A stretch of 64,000 bases of DNA from Gaeumannomyces sp. JS-464 (lineage: Eukaryota; Ascomycota; Sordariomycetes; Magnaporthales; Magnaporthaceae), in assembly GCA_002197995.1 (NCBI GenBank), contig NGZR01000001.1, forward strand, positions 2,418,001-2,482,000, written 5' to 3'. Numbering within the stretch: position 1 is the first letter of the stretch; each line of letters begins with the position of its first letter. Below the pieces are notes generated by a model, which saw only the letters and a list, made by a program, of their open reading frames with translations, did not search any database and was not told the DNA's origin. Positions 12,063 to 22,120 of the stretch are shown piece by piece. Position numbers and translations under genes: made by a program.

Positions 12063-12088
12063 TTTTTTTTTTTTTTTTTTTTTTTTTT
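12063..12088 (+). repeat. T homopolymer, 26 nt
   Basis: An uninterrupted T run about 500 bp upstream of the membrane-protein start codon, in the probable promoter. Confidence 0.95.
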
Positions 12089-12310
12089 GCTTTCCCACCC
12101 GCTCCTGCCTTCCCCATCCTCAGCCCTTCCCATCTTTCAGCCCCGTCCGACGAAGGGTGGTCGGGTTTGCCTTTCCTGCCCACCCAGCACACGCTCTTCG
12201 GGTGTCCAATCCGGTCGTTGATCCGTCATCGTCGTTGTCATCATCACATTCGTTTGCTGTCCCCTTGGGCCGATCTCGCCGAGTGAGGGGCCCGTCTTGC
12301 GCAACTTCTC

Positions 12311-12350
12311 CTATAGCGTGTCGCTCCTTCCTATAGCGTGTCGCTCCTTC
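12311..12350 (+). repeat. perfect 20-bp tandem duplication
   Basis: The unit CTATAGCGTGTCGCTCCTTC occurs twice head to tail (12311-12330 and 12331-12350), about 235 bp upstream of the membrane-protein ATG. It lies in the promoter or 5' leader and could duplicate a regulatory or initiation motif (inference). Confidence 0.9.
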
Positions 12351-12583
12351 CTCTCGCGACACCATCCTGCCAAGCCTGGCTCTGAGAACACACAAGCTCA
12401 AACAGCAACAGCGAAGGCGGCGACAAAAAACAGCTTTGGGGAAACATCACTTGGCAAGATACCAAAAACCAAAGGATCAGCAGCACACAAGAGGAAGCTT
12501 GGTAGCAAAAAGCAAGAGAAAGAACGCAAAACACGCAGCAGCAGCAGCAGCGCACCACCACCCCACCACCACCACCACCCACA

Positions 12584-14754
12584 ATGAAGGCGCCCGACCG
12601 CTGCGACGGCAGCAGCGGGCCGGGGGACGGACGCGGTGCGGCGGCGCTGATCAAGCAAGGCCTGGCGGACCCGCCGGCGTGCCTCGAGGCCTGCACGGCG
12701 ACCGTGATGCGGCGGCTGCTGTCGTCGTCGTCGGCCAGCGCGCAGTACTGCGGCGCCATGACGGCCGGCGTCTGCGGCGCGCTGCAGACGTCCATCCCCA
12801 AGAGGGAGCTCTGGGAGCTCTACTGGTGCGACTCGACCTACTGTGGCGTCGGCATCGACCGGCGCAAGGGGCTGGGTCAGGATCGTGAGTTTTTGTTTTG
12901 CCTTGTCGCTTCTCACGTCCGTTTTGAGGTGTAGTCCCCGGTGTGCTGAGACAAACGAAACTGGGAGGTATAGCCATGGTCAGCAAGGTCATCAACCGGT
13001 GTCAAGAGTACGTTCAAAGAAAACCCCCTCTTTTGCTTCAGTCACCGTTGTGCCGCTGACAAGTTGCGCCTGGAACGACAGCATTGGCTTTCACGAGGTG
13101 TTTGACCCCGGCCCGCCACCCGCCGGCTATGTCTGTCCGTTTTACGTCGACTTTGGCATCAAGACCGGCGACGGCTGTGCCGGCGTGGGCACGTTGAGCA
13201 CGCCGCCACAACAGTCGCCGCCACCAGAGTCCATGTTTGGCGCGGCGGCAACAGGATCCAGCCCAGCATCGAGGACGACGGCACCGCTGGAGCCCACGCG
13301 AGACGCGGCCAGCACATCGACGTCTCCAGCAGCATCAGAGCCAGCCGGCGCCGCCGCCGAGAGCGCGGTAGGCTCGGACAGCGGCAGCGGCGCAGAGCAG
13401 GGCCTCTCGGCGGGCGCCAAGTCGGCCATCATTGTCTGCTCGGCCGTGGCCGTCGTCGCGCTCGCCACCCTGGCCTTCCTGCTGCTGCGGGTCCGGCGGC
13501 GCGACAGCAGGCGCAAGAGCAGCAGCAGCAGCAGGGAGGGGGAAGACGGCGCCTCGTTTGTGGGCGGGCTGCGGAGCGCGCACATACGGCACATCCGGTA
13601 CGCCAACGGCGGCAGTATGGACGGGGGCTCGGGCACGCAGCGCCTGGTGTCGCACGCCAGCACCAGCACGGCCGGCAGCAACCTGCACAGCCCGCCGCCG
13701 CAGCAGCAGCCATCAACGCGTCTCTGGGACCGCAAGCGCATCGCGCTGCCGCCATCTTCACGCGCAGGGCCGAGTCGCCGCCGCTAACGCCACTGGGGCC
13801 GGCGTCCGAGAGCGGGCTGACGCTGTCGCCGCTTCGCGACCGGAGCGCCGAGTTTCGTCAGCAGCAGCAGCAGCAGAACCAGCCCTGGCAGCACGTGGGG
13901 CCGTTTACGTTCCCGAGCTCGCCCATTTGTACGCCGACCATTAACAAGCTAGAGCCGCGGCATGAGCGCTCGCCGGGCCACCCCAACAGCATGGGCGGCT
14001 CCGTCACGTCGGTCACGGGCGGCGCGCCGTCGTCCCTCCGCAACGAGTTCATCGTCGGCAGCACCACCCCGGGCGGCAGCCGGCCCGCCACACCCGGCAC
14101 GCCCAGGCACCCGCCACCGCCGATGCCGCCGCCGACCCAGCCGTTGCCGCCGCCGCCGCCGTCGGGCCCGCCGCGCCCGCCGCGCCCGCACGAGACGCCG
14201 CTCGAGATCCCGGGCTTGCTGACGGCGGCTACCGTGAGCCCTGTCAGCACGGCGACCAGCACGCTCACCGCAACCAGCCCGCGGTCGCCGCCGCCCGTGC
14301 CTTACCACCGCGTGCTGCCACCCGCACCCTCGTCGGCGTCGCCGCGGCGGCCCAGGCGCAAGGGGTCGTCATCGTCGCTAGCGTCGGCCACCGCCGCCGC
14401 CGCCAGCCCCGTGCAGCAGCAGCGAGAGCCCCAGCACCCGGCGGCCAAGCCGGGGACGCCGGCCAGGGGCCAACAGCGGGTGGGCGCGCCGGTCGCACTG
14501 AGGGGTTCCCGCGCAACGGCGAGGTGGTGGAGCAGATGCAGCTGCGGCTGCAGCTGAGCGGCGAGGCGAGGGACCTGCGCCAGCTGACGCAGGACAACGC
14601 GCGCGAGCAGAGCGCCGGCGACAGGCCCGTCATAATGGGCGGAGCGCCGTCGCCGGGCGAGGGCGGCAGGAAGGGGAGGAGGAGGCGCGGGGGCAGCTGG
14701 CCTCACAACAGGCGCGAGGAGCTGGATCTGGAGAGTCTGGGTGGGACGTACTGA
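12584..14754 (+). CDS. single-pass membrane protein, Cys-rich ectodomain, Ser/Pro-rich cytoplasmic tail (about 669 aa, two apparent frameshifts)
   Basis: Three exons: 12584-12884, 12974-13007 and 13082-14754. Intron 1 runs GTGAGT to TAG; intron 2 runs GTACGT to CAG with a CTGAC branch site near 13056. The joints keep frame and restore a continuous Cys-rich domain: ELYWCDSTYCGV, then VINRCQDIGF, then DPGPPPAGYVC. This layout fits a class of fungal membrane proteins of unknown role, a family call made from memory of the motif. A Ser/Thr/Ala-rich stalk follows, then one membrane helix (about residues 224-250, SAIIVCSAVAVVALATLAFL) with a basic RVRRR stop. The cytoplasmic tail is rich in Ser, Pro and Gln, with poly-Gln and poly-Pro tracts. 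No signal peptide is visible, so the helix may act as a signal anchor with N-terminus outside. Two reading-frame breaks, both with the sign of a one-base deletion, lie at about 13690-13755 and 14440-14510. Downstream frames resume cleanly (AIFTRRAESPPLTPLG; NGEVVEQMQLRLQLSGE) to the stop at 14754. A role as surface sensor or wall-linked protein is inference. Confidence 0.8.
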
Positions 14755-15903
14755 GGGGAACAATGGGGCACGATGATGACGGGGAAAGGTGGGGACAAGG
14801 TCTAATGCATGGATGTCATGTAATGAGTATGAAGGGCTGACTGGGCTGGACTGAGCTGGATTGGACTGGAAGGGGGACGATTGATGATATGATTATGGGT
14901 TCTTTCATTATTCAACTGCCGGGCAGATTAGGGCAGAGCAAAAGGATGGGAGAGGAAAACGGACATGCATAATGATAGTTGTAAATGATCTGGTTTCCTA
15001 ATGTCCATTCTTTCCTTGAGCAAACATGATCAAATTGCTGGAAATTCCAATTGGTGATATTGAAAATACCATCCGTGATCCCAAAATGCCATGCTCACAG
15101 CGAGAGAATCACGACGAGAATGCCGCCTGGCCCGTCCAAGACAAAACCTGAACACCTGAACCCGCGCAAGTGCGCAGCGAGAGCACGCAACTGCGTGACT
15201 TGTGGTCAATCATGGACGAGATCTCCGGGACCGTCCAATCAGCTGCGCCGTCTTCGTCCCACTGACGTCATGCCGAGCACTATTCTTGCGTGGCCGCGCA
15301 GTTGCGCGAGTTTGTGTGTCTTTGCGAAGAAGAAAAAAGGTCAACGCAAATGATTTTTTTTTTAGATCCAGGTTAAGTCCTGGCAGAGCATGAGATAGCT
15401 TCACTTTTCCCCCGCCCCCGGACGCTGGCCGCCGGGCTGGCATCCCCCGACCGACAAGGATGGCTGACCCCTGCAGACAGACGCGCAGATCTGCCGGCAG
15501 CTTGGGCCGTCGCGGCTTTATTTGGAAACCTGTGGGGGTGTTCTGGCCTTGTCCAATCCGGCGATTTTGCGAGGCGGCAACAAAGAACACTTTGCCGCAA
15601 CTCCCAGCCTTTCTGCGTCGGCTGTTCATTTCGACGTGACGAATCTGTCGGCCTCTGATCTCAATCGCGCTCTTCGCAACGCCTCGAGGACAGCTTGGGC
15701 CTAGGTTTGCAGTCCAGTGAATTTTCGATATCTATTCCAATCGCAACACCAGCGCAGCGCTTTCTAGCGGACCCAAGCGCCGACCACAGCCCGCCCCGCC
15801 GCGCATTTTCCACGACGACCAAGCTCCCCCACAAACGCGCCCATCAGCGTCACCACCACCCATCCCACACCTACGTCGGCAGAGCGTGAGACAGACGGGC
15901 AGA
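14755..15903. other. intergenic, promoter of the SSP120-like gene
   Basis: About 1.15 kb between two same-strand genes. The first part has imperfect repeats of CTGGACTGRG-like sequence (about 14838-14872) and AT-rich sequence, likely the 3' UTR of the membrane-protein gene. The last 150 bp is C-rich and purine-poor, as in fungal 5' leaders. No gene seen. Confidence 0.6.
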
Positions 15904-16598
15904 ATGCACACCCGGCCTCTTCTGCTCCTCGCGGGGCTGGTCGGCTGGTCAGTCGCACACGGCAATCACGGCGGCAGCGGGTCGCAGAAGCCCATCGTGT
16001 CGCCCGACGCCGACTGGATGACCAAGCACATGGCCGGTACGCTCCCTCTATCTCCTTCTCACTGTCTCCTCCGTCTTTTCGTTCCGCATCCCTCCCGCTA
16101 ACGGTCGTAGAGGAGCACCACGCCCACAACTTTGACGCCGCCTCCTTCTTCACCCTGCACGACTTCAACGGCGACGGCCATCTCGACACGGACGAACTGC
16201 TGCGCACCTACGGCCTGATGGACGAGTCCAACAAGCACGTCACGCAGCACCGCAGGGACGAGATCGCCCACGAGCTGCTCGACCTGCTCGACACGGACCA
16301 CGATAGCCACGTCAGCCACGCCGAGTGGGACGACTTCATCCACGCCGGCAAGACCCTACCCGACATGGGCACGGGGCCGGGCCACCACGGCGACGACGAG
16401 TACGAGTACGAGATCCACCACTGGGAAAAGTACCACAACGAGAACACCAAGCTCGAGGACCTGACGCACCCCGAGGACATCGAGCACTTCAAAAAGCACG
16501 AGCGGATGGACGAGGAGGAGGAGAGGCAGAGGAAGTTTATGGCGCAGAAGACGGTCGTCGAGGAGAACGTCCCGCGCATGTTTAGGAGACACCATTGA
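15904..16598 (+). CDS. SSP120: SSP120-like secretory-pathway EF-hand calcium-binding protein (206 aa)
   Basis: Two exons: 15904-16036 and 16111-16598. The 74-bp intron has donor GTACGC, branch CTAAC and acceptor TAG, and the splice gives MAEEHHAHNFDAASFF. The ATG at 15904 begins a signal peptide (MHTRPLLLLAGLVGWSVAHG). Two EF-hand loops are visible: DFNGDGHLDTDE and DTDHDSHVSHAE. In the second loop His replaces the usual Gly. Both lie in a nucleobindin/Ssp120-like arrangement. The C-terminal half is acidic and His-rich, with the family signature HHWEKYHNENTKLEDL followed by THPEDIEHF and a charged helix. Yeast Ssp120 acts in the early secretory pathway with the Emp46/47 cargo-receptor system, and the same place of action is inferred here. 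There is no HDEL-type C-terminus (it ends MFRRHH). The gene converges on TRM12, with 139 bp between stop codons. Confidence 0.92.
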
Positions 16599-16737
16599 TC
16601 GAGGGGGGCTTGGGACTCTGCGACTTGTTGTGATTTAATGTGTGAATATAGGTGTCTTGTATCCAGGCATTTTATGATATCTCGAGTATATGGCCTGCTG
16701 GGGTTTTGCTCCACCCATGCCGATTTGCCCCTCGCAA

Positions 16738-17452
16738 TCATGCCGCCCTCCCTATATGGACGTCAAATACGCAGTGCCAGACGTCCGGGGCGAACGTCTT
16801 GACCATCTCCGTGTGCTCGACCTTGACCGTTGTTGCGCCGCGCTCTTCCTTCACCTCGGAGTCTACCTCCGCGTCCTGATCCGCGGCTGCCCACCCACCC
16901 AGCATCGCCTGGATCTCGGCCCCGCGCGCGCGTATCTGCGCCACGCCCACGTTCTCGTGCAAGTGCAGCCAGCCTCCTCCTCCTCCGGCCTTGCTGCTGC
17001 TGCTGCTGTTGCCAGCGACCATGCCCAGCGCCGCCCGCCACGTCGGCAAGCTCGAGGGCAGGAAGCCGCAGTTGACGTGCCGGACCCGGACCGGCCCCGC
17101 CCCGCGCAGCTCCGTCACCCGCCTGGCGGCCTCGGCGTTGCTCTCCTGGAACACGACGATCCGGACGACGCCATCGCCGCCGTCGTCGTCGTCGCCGGAG
17201 GGCACCAGCTCCGCCGCGTGCCGCGCCAGGTCGGCCGGGTCCCGGACGGCCCGGACGCGCCAGCCGTTGCGCGCGGCGCCGCGGCGCAGGCCCTCGACGC
17301 TCCACGGGTTCAGCTCCCAGGCCAGGACGCGCAGGCCGAGGCGCGCGTACGAGAAGGAGAAGTAGCCGATGCCCGCGTACAGGTCCGCCGCCCAGCCGTC
17401 TGCCGTGGCTCGTCCTCCCCGCCGCTCGCGTTTTTCCGGCCCTGTCCCGTCC

Positions 17453-17492
<40 letters not shown>

Positions 17493-18147
17493 ACAGGGCC
17501 AGCAGCCTCGCCTTCTCCTTGACGTTGCCGCGGCTGAACATGGTCCAGCGCGGCGCCCAGGTCTGGTAGACGCCGTTCTGCCGCGTCGACACCCAGAAGG
17601 CGCGCTCGAGGTCCTGGTCCGAAACTCGGCCACTGCCGCCGGACGGGGCCGCGGGCCCAAAGTCCCCGTGCAGCATGCGCAGGCCGCTCGGGCTGCGCAG
17701 GACGTTCTCCTCGCGCCCGCCGCCGCCGCCGCCGCCGGCAGCAGCGCCCTCGCTGTGCGGCGGGATGCCCTCGTTGACGGCGAGGTGCGTCAGCGGCGCT
17801 GCTGCCGCAGAGCGGGCCGAGAGCGACGCGAGGATGCCGCCCCAGAGGAGACGTGTCGATTCCGGCCCGGAGTTATCGAGGGCCGCCCGCCAGGCGTCGG
17901 ACGTGAAGCTGCCGCTGGGCAGGAGGGCCATGGGCTCGTAGACGACCCAGCGCTTGGGCACCGAGCCGAGCAGGAGCTGCGTCTGGTCATGGTCGGCGGC
18001 TTGGGGTGTGGTGGCGAGCCATTTTCTCACGGCGGCGGTGATGGGGTTTTCTGCCTTTGGCTTCTTCTCCCTCTGCTTCTTGACTGGGCGCGGCGTCTCA
18101 TTCTGCTGTTGTGTGATTGCACTGTCGTTATCTCGTCGCTCAGCCAT
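16738..18147 (-). CDS. TRM12: tRNA wybutosine-synthesizing protein 2 (TYW2/Trm12), 469 aa
   Basis: An intact single-exon gene with its ATG at 18147. Trm12/TYW2 transfers the 3-amino-3-carboxypropyl group of S-adenosylmethionine to the wyosine base at position 37 of tRNA-Phe, in the cytosol. Evidence: RQNGVYQTWAPRWTMFSRGN (residues 189-208) followed by VKEKARLL, typical of TYW2; the SAM-binding motif DLYAGIGYF (255-263); the second motif AWELNPWSVEGLR (276-288, Glu278 and Asn280); GFLPSS (361-366); and the closing strand VWHCVFDVHI (456-465). The length is close to yeast Trm12 (462 aa). The basic N-terminus and several insertions are low complexity: a poly-Gly run (139-144), a run of nine Asp (220-228) encoded by a GTC repeat on the plus strand at about 17465-17495, and poly-Ser (381-385). 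The long open frame on the opposite strand is a GC-driven shadow. The SDR gene lies 228 bp upstream on the same strand. Confidence 0.95.
17463..17497 (+). repeat. (GTC)n trinucleotide tract inside TRM12
   Basis: The GTC repeat on the plus strand is (GAC)n on the coding strand and encodes the poly-Asp insertion just before the SAM-binding motif of TRM12. It is a likely site of length variation between strains. Confidence 0.88.
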
Positions 18148-18375
18148 AGTCTGGTCTAGGCAGAGACTGACGGGTGGGGGGTCTCGGGGTGGTTTAAATC
18201 TTGCATAGTGGGGTCCCAGAACGCAACAATATCACATTTTCACAAGACATGCTCACACATAAGAGTCTACAACATCAACGCTCAAAGTGCAGCCCGACAG
18301 CATCCAAAATGTCACTTTCTTCGAGGCCTAAACACAGGGTAACAAGTTGCTTTTTACACATCCACCAATGATCCC

Positions 18376-18595
18376 CTAGCTCGTCTTCCCCGGCACATAC
18401 GGGTGTCCCGCGCTCAGCCCGCCGTCGACAGCCCAGGCCTGGCCGTTGACGTACGAGCTCTCGTCGCTGCCCAGGAACAGCGCGACCCGGGCGACCTCGT
18501 CGGCGTGCGCCGCCCTCTTGAGCGGGTTCAGCTGGCCGACCTTGCCCTCGGTCCCGCGCCGCCTGGCGCCCTCAAAGACGGGCGCCGTCATGCCC

Positions 18596-18634
<39 letters not shown>

Positions 18635-19331
18635 CCCGTGCCCGCCAGCTGGTACGCCGTCGTCTGCGCCAGCGACACGACGGCGGCCTTGCTGGCGCTG
18701 TAGGGCGTCGGCCCCGCGTTGGAACGCAGGCGGCGACCGACGCCGTCATGATGATGCTGCCGCCCGAGACCGGCTTGGAGGGCACGACGCGCTGCATGGC
18801 GGGCGCGGCGTGCTTGGCGGCCAGGAAGGGCCCCAGGGAGTTGACGCGCATGGCCTCCATGAAGCCGTCGGCGTCGGCGTCGGTGAACAGGGTGGGCGGG
18901 CCGATGACGCCGGCGTTGGCGAAGAAGACGTCGAGGCGCCCGTAGCGCGCCAGCGCGTCGGCGACCACGCCCTGGACGGCCTCCTCGTCGGCGGCGTCGA
19001 ACTGCCGCACGTGCACCTCGAGGGCAGGGGCCGAGGAGTCGGGCGAGGCGTAGAGGGACTGGATCTCGCGCTGGTGCGCCAGGAGGTGCGAGTTGTTGTA
19101 GTCGCAGAGGTAGACTGCGCGCGCGCCGTTGGCGGCGAACTGGTGGGCGGCGGCACGGCCGATGCCCAGGGGCGAGTTGGCGCCCGTGATGATGACGACC
19201 TTGTCCTTGACCCGGGGGGACGACGAGTCGCCGGCGACGGTCTTGATGGGCGGGAGGGCGTCCTCGTCCTCGGCCGGGGCGAGCTGCCGGCCGATGGCGT
19301 CGAGTCTGCGAGTTGCCTTGTCGGACGACAT
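18376..19331 (-). CDS. short-chain dehydrogenase/reductase (about 318 aa, one apparent frameshift)
   Basis: A classical SDR with NAD(P)-binding Rossmann fold; the substrate is unknown. The ATG is at 19331. Visible motifs: the nucleotide-binding [10 protein letters not shown] (residues 49-58); Asp at the end of strand 2 (YLCDY, Asp78), which suggests NAD(H) preference; NAG (139-141); the active-site Asn (RVN, 164); the catalytic Ser in MTASVA (198); then, after a frame change, YSASK (Tyr211, Lys215) and [10 protein letters not shown]. The first frame runs off into Arg-rich nonsense after ASVAA, while [20 protein letters not shown] continues in the next frame. The break lies at about 18727-18735 and has the sign of one missing base, probably a G restoring ASVAGLRS. 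With that base the protein is complete to the TAG at 18376. It is either an assembly error or a recent null allele. The gene sits 228 bp upstream of TRM12 on the same strand; no biosynthetic cluster partner is seen. Confidence 0.92.
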
Positions 19332-19419
19332 TTCAATTGAGTGCGGGAAATCAATTTACGGTGCTTGTTTCTTGTTTGACATTTACTTAATCGCTGTATG
19401 TGACAGCTTTGGAAGCTCC

Positions 19420-19451
19420 GCTGACACTCGGCTGCGCTGACACTCGGCTGC
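19420..19451 (+). repeat. perfect 16-bp tandem duplication
   Basis: GCTGACACTCGGCTGC occurs twice in direct tandem (19420-19435 and 19436-19451), about 90 bp upstream of the SDR start codon. Confidence 0.9.
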
Positions 19452-19454
19452 TTT

Positions 19455-19721
19455 CCCAAGCAAGGCGGGGACCAATGGCTGCCGAGGTCCAGGAGCTGGA
19501 AGCCGACGCGGAGAACCACCATCAAGCTGGGTCGCACGGACCAGCTGGCTGTCCTGAGCCGTGCAATCGACTACGCCACCAACCAGCCGGGCCGGCCCCC
19601 GAACAACCGCCCGCTGGAGACCGAAGAGGCCCAAGAAACCGGATTTCCAAACAAGGACAAACCAATCAACTCACCAGATGGCCAAAAGCGACCGACAGAG
19701 CCCGATTCAAGCATGTAATCT
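19455..19721 (+). pseudogene. possible orphan exon or gene fragment (no start codon)
   Basis: A plus-strand frame without a start codon runs to the TAA ending near 19721. It reads WLPRSRSWKPTRRTTIKLG, then RTDQLAVLSRAIDYATNQPG. Its first half has the C/G-ending codon preference of real genes here (ATC AAG CTG, GAC CAG CTG, ATC GAC TAC GCC ACC AAC). I recognise no family. There is no ATG in frame before its end, and a stop lies just upstream within the tandem duplication. It could be an exon of a gene whose other exons I cannot see, a decayed fragment, or chance. It overlaps the SDR promoter. Confidence 0.22.
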
Positions 19722-22101
19722 GGACTGATCGGCAGGCTGAAAACTTCGAGATTAGATGGCCCAAGCTCCTTGACTCGCGGCGAAGCTTGACTGTTGTGCT
19801 TGGTTCCAGCTTGTTGGTTCCAGCCTGGTGGTGCAGCCCGACAGCCAACGACATCCTCTGTCAAGGAAGGCACGCCATCCGAACCGTTTCTATAGGATGG
19901 CGCCCGCATCGATCGGAATTGACGCACTATCAAACGAATGGCTCGGGCCGGTTTTGTCGCAATCGAATCGCCGTTGTCAGTGGAGTGGAGACACGCCCGA
20001 GGCCATCCCACGGCCACAACAAGTCCGTGATTGGAATGCGCTGAACTCCATCGAGCCGTGGGGCTGCAGAGCCAAGCTGGGTAAGGAGAGATGGAAGCAT
20101 GAAGCATGACGGGACGGCGGCTGTGACTGGATTTGCCGTCGCAATTTTGATTTGCCCGTCCCGCCTTGCTATTTCCGGAGTCGCGGCCCAGGGAACGGCG
20201 GCACAGGCGCGCGAGGAGCGCTGGGACTGGCGGATAAACTAGCTGCGCTCTCGCTTCATTCCAACCGCTGCCTGGGATTTTTTTTTTTTCTTTTCTTTTT
20301 CTATCTTGTTGTCTGCCCAATAAGCTTTGCTGTCAATTCTAAAAAGTCTTCCTCATCTCCAGCTCTTACTTCTCCCGTCTCTCTCTTCTGTTCGTCTCAC
20401 GTCGTGCAAATAAATCAATGGTTGTGGTTGTGCAGCAGCCATGGCTGGCCAGGAAAGAAAAAAAAAAATCGACAGCGCACGAGCAGGCAACCGACTTTAA
20501 CCGCCCTTCGGATCGCCAACACGCGGAGCCGCGCCTGCGATGTGTCGAGCACCGTATAGTGCGCTACATGGCAGACAACCACTGCTCCCACCGGAGACGG
20601 CAGCCGATGAGCAGAGCAAGTGCCCATCCGCTGCGTTGGTGTTGCACATCTCGGTTGGTGCCACACTTGCATCACCATATCCACCCATCCATCCTTTTTC
20701 TGGCCCCCTCGCTCCACCTCTCAACTTGGACGAAACCGTGGGTTGTTGGGCAACAGGCAAGCCACAGCCTCAAAAACCTGCAGAATCTTCCTTGCGTGGT
20801 ACAAAGGGGAACAACGAGGCAAACGGCCGGGAAATAAACCCGTGAAATTAACTCCCGCACAAACAGCCCAGAGGCGAAAAGTGTGTTTGCCTCGCTGCAG
20901 AAGAAAAGGATGGGCGGCCCTCGTTCTCCTGTTCTCGTTTTCCATCCTCCTTCCCACCCCAAACTTCCCGACCACTCGATGCCAACACACGCCCAAGACA
21001 CGGCGAGGGGAGATCCCCCTTTTTTTTTTTCTCCGAAACCCCATACGGGCGTCTACTGGCCTGGGCCTGTATAATGCCTCAATCTTGCTCCGCATGCGCG
21101 CGCGACAGCAGAGGGTGGCCCCCGCCTTCCCTCGCTCCTTCCCTGCCTCGCTGTGCCTCCTTCCATTGGGGGCAAGGCATCGACAGTATCTAGCCGACAC
21201 CCACCAACTCTTCTCTTTTTTCCCCCCCTCCATCCATTTTTTCCCTTTTCCTCATTCACCCAATCTGCCCGCGTTTGGCCTTGCTGTTTCGCCCATGTGG
21301 GCATTGCAGTCGTTGGGCAAGCCTTGCTGAACTTCCGGTCCCCGGAGAAGAGGAGCGCCAAGCGTTGCTCGCCTCTCGCACCTCGCCGGGCTCGGCTTCT
21401 CCTCACCAAGCCCAGCATACACGCCCAATCACCAGCCGACCAAGCCACCGCATCGCCAGCCAGTCACGTCATGAGCAAGCTGCTTGATGGATATTCCATT
21501 GTTATTCTTGTTCTTTTGTTGCTATATGCTCCGATATCATCGTTGCCTCCACCAGTGTCGGAAAGCCGACTGCACTGGATATCCTCCCAACCCACCCGAA
21601 ACAAGACAATATGATATAAGTACAAGATTTCCAACCGAGGAAGGAACATGATGGCCCACAAAGGGGTCAGCTCCTCGGCTCGTTTTCCGCCTGACGGGCT
21701 GCCGTCAGATGTCCAAGCGACGTGAGAAAGAGAAGCATCAAGACAGATGATGATAAGCCAAAGACAAGAGAAGAAAAAAAAGCAAGGTATGCTTCCGAAC
21801 CCACCCAACCCAGAAACCAGAAACGACAAGGAAAGAAGGAAACTCGTGTTGGTACAATGGCAACTGACAGTCGACACATCCCCAGACTGCTTGCCCGTTC
21901 TTCTTCGGTCATGCGCTTTTAGGACTCCTTCGACCTTCCTCTTTCTCTTCCGCCCTCTGCGGTCTATTATCTTTACCATCTCTCATCCCCGGACTATCCC
22001 AAGACAAGAAAGAGAACTCGTTTCTTCGTCTACTCCCCAACCCGATCCCCGCCTCCTTGTCGTCGTTATCCATCCCCTTTTTGCGACTCTTTGACTTTTG
22101 A

Positions 22102-22120
22102 TTTTTTTTTTTTTTTTTTT
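22102..22120 (+). repeat. T homopolymer, 19 nt
   Basis: An uninterrupted T run in the spacer between the SDR and C2H2 genes. Confidence 0.95.

Noticed and set aside
13008..13041. Alternative acceptor CAG at 13039-13041 for intron 2 of the membrane-protein gene
   Set aside because: It lies upstream of the CTGAC branch site and breaks the reading frame relative to VINRCQ. The CAG at 13079-13081 restores the conserved VINRCQDIGFHEVFDPGPP order.
16690..18159. 489-codon plus-strand open frame antisense to TRM12
   Set aside because: A GC-rich shadow of the TRM12 coding strand; Val/Arg/Ala-rich, no domain, and it follows the codon structure of TRM12.
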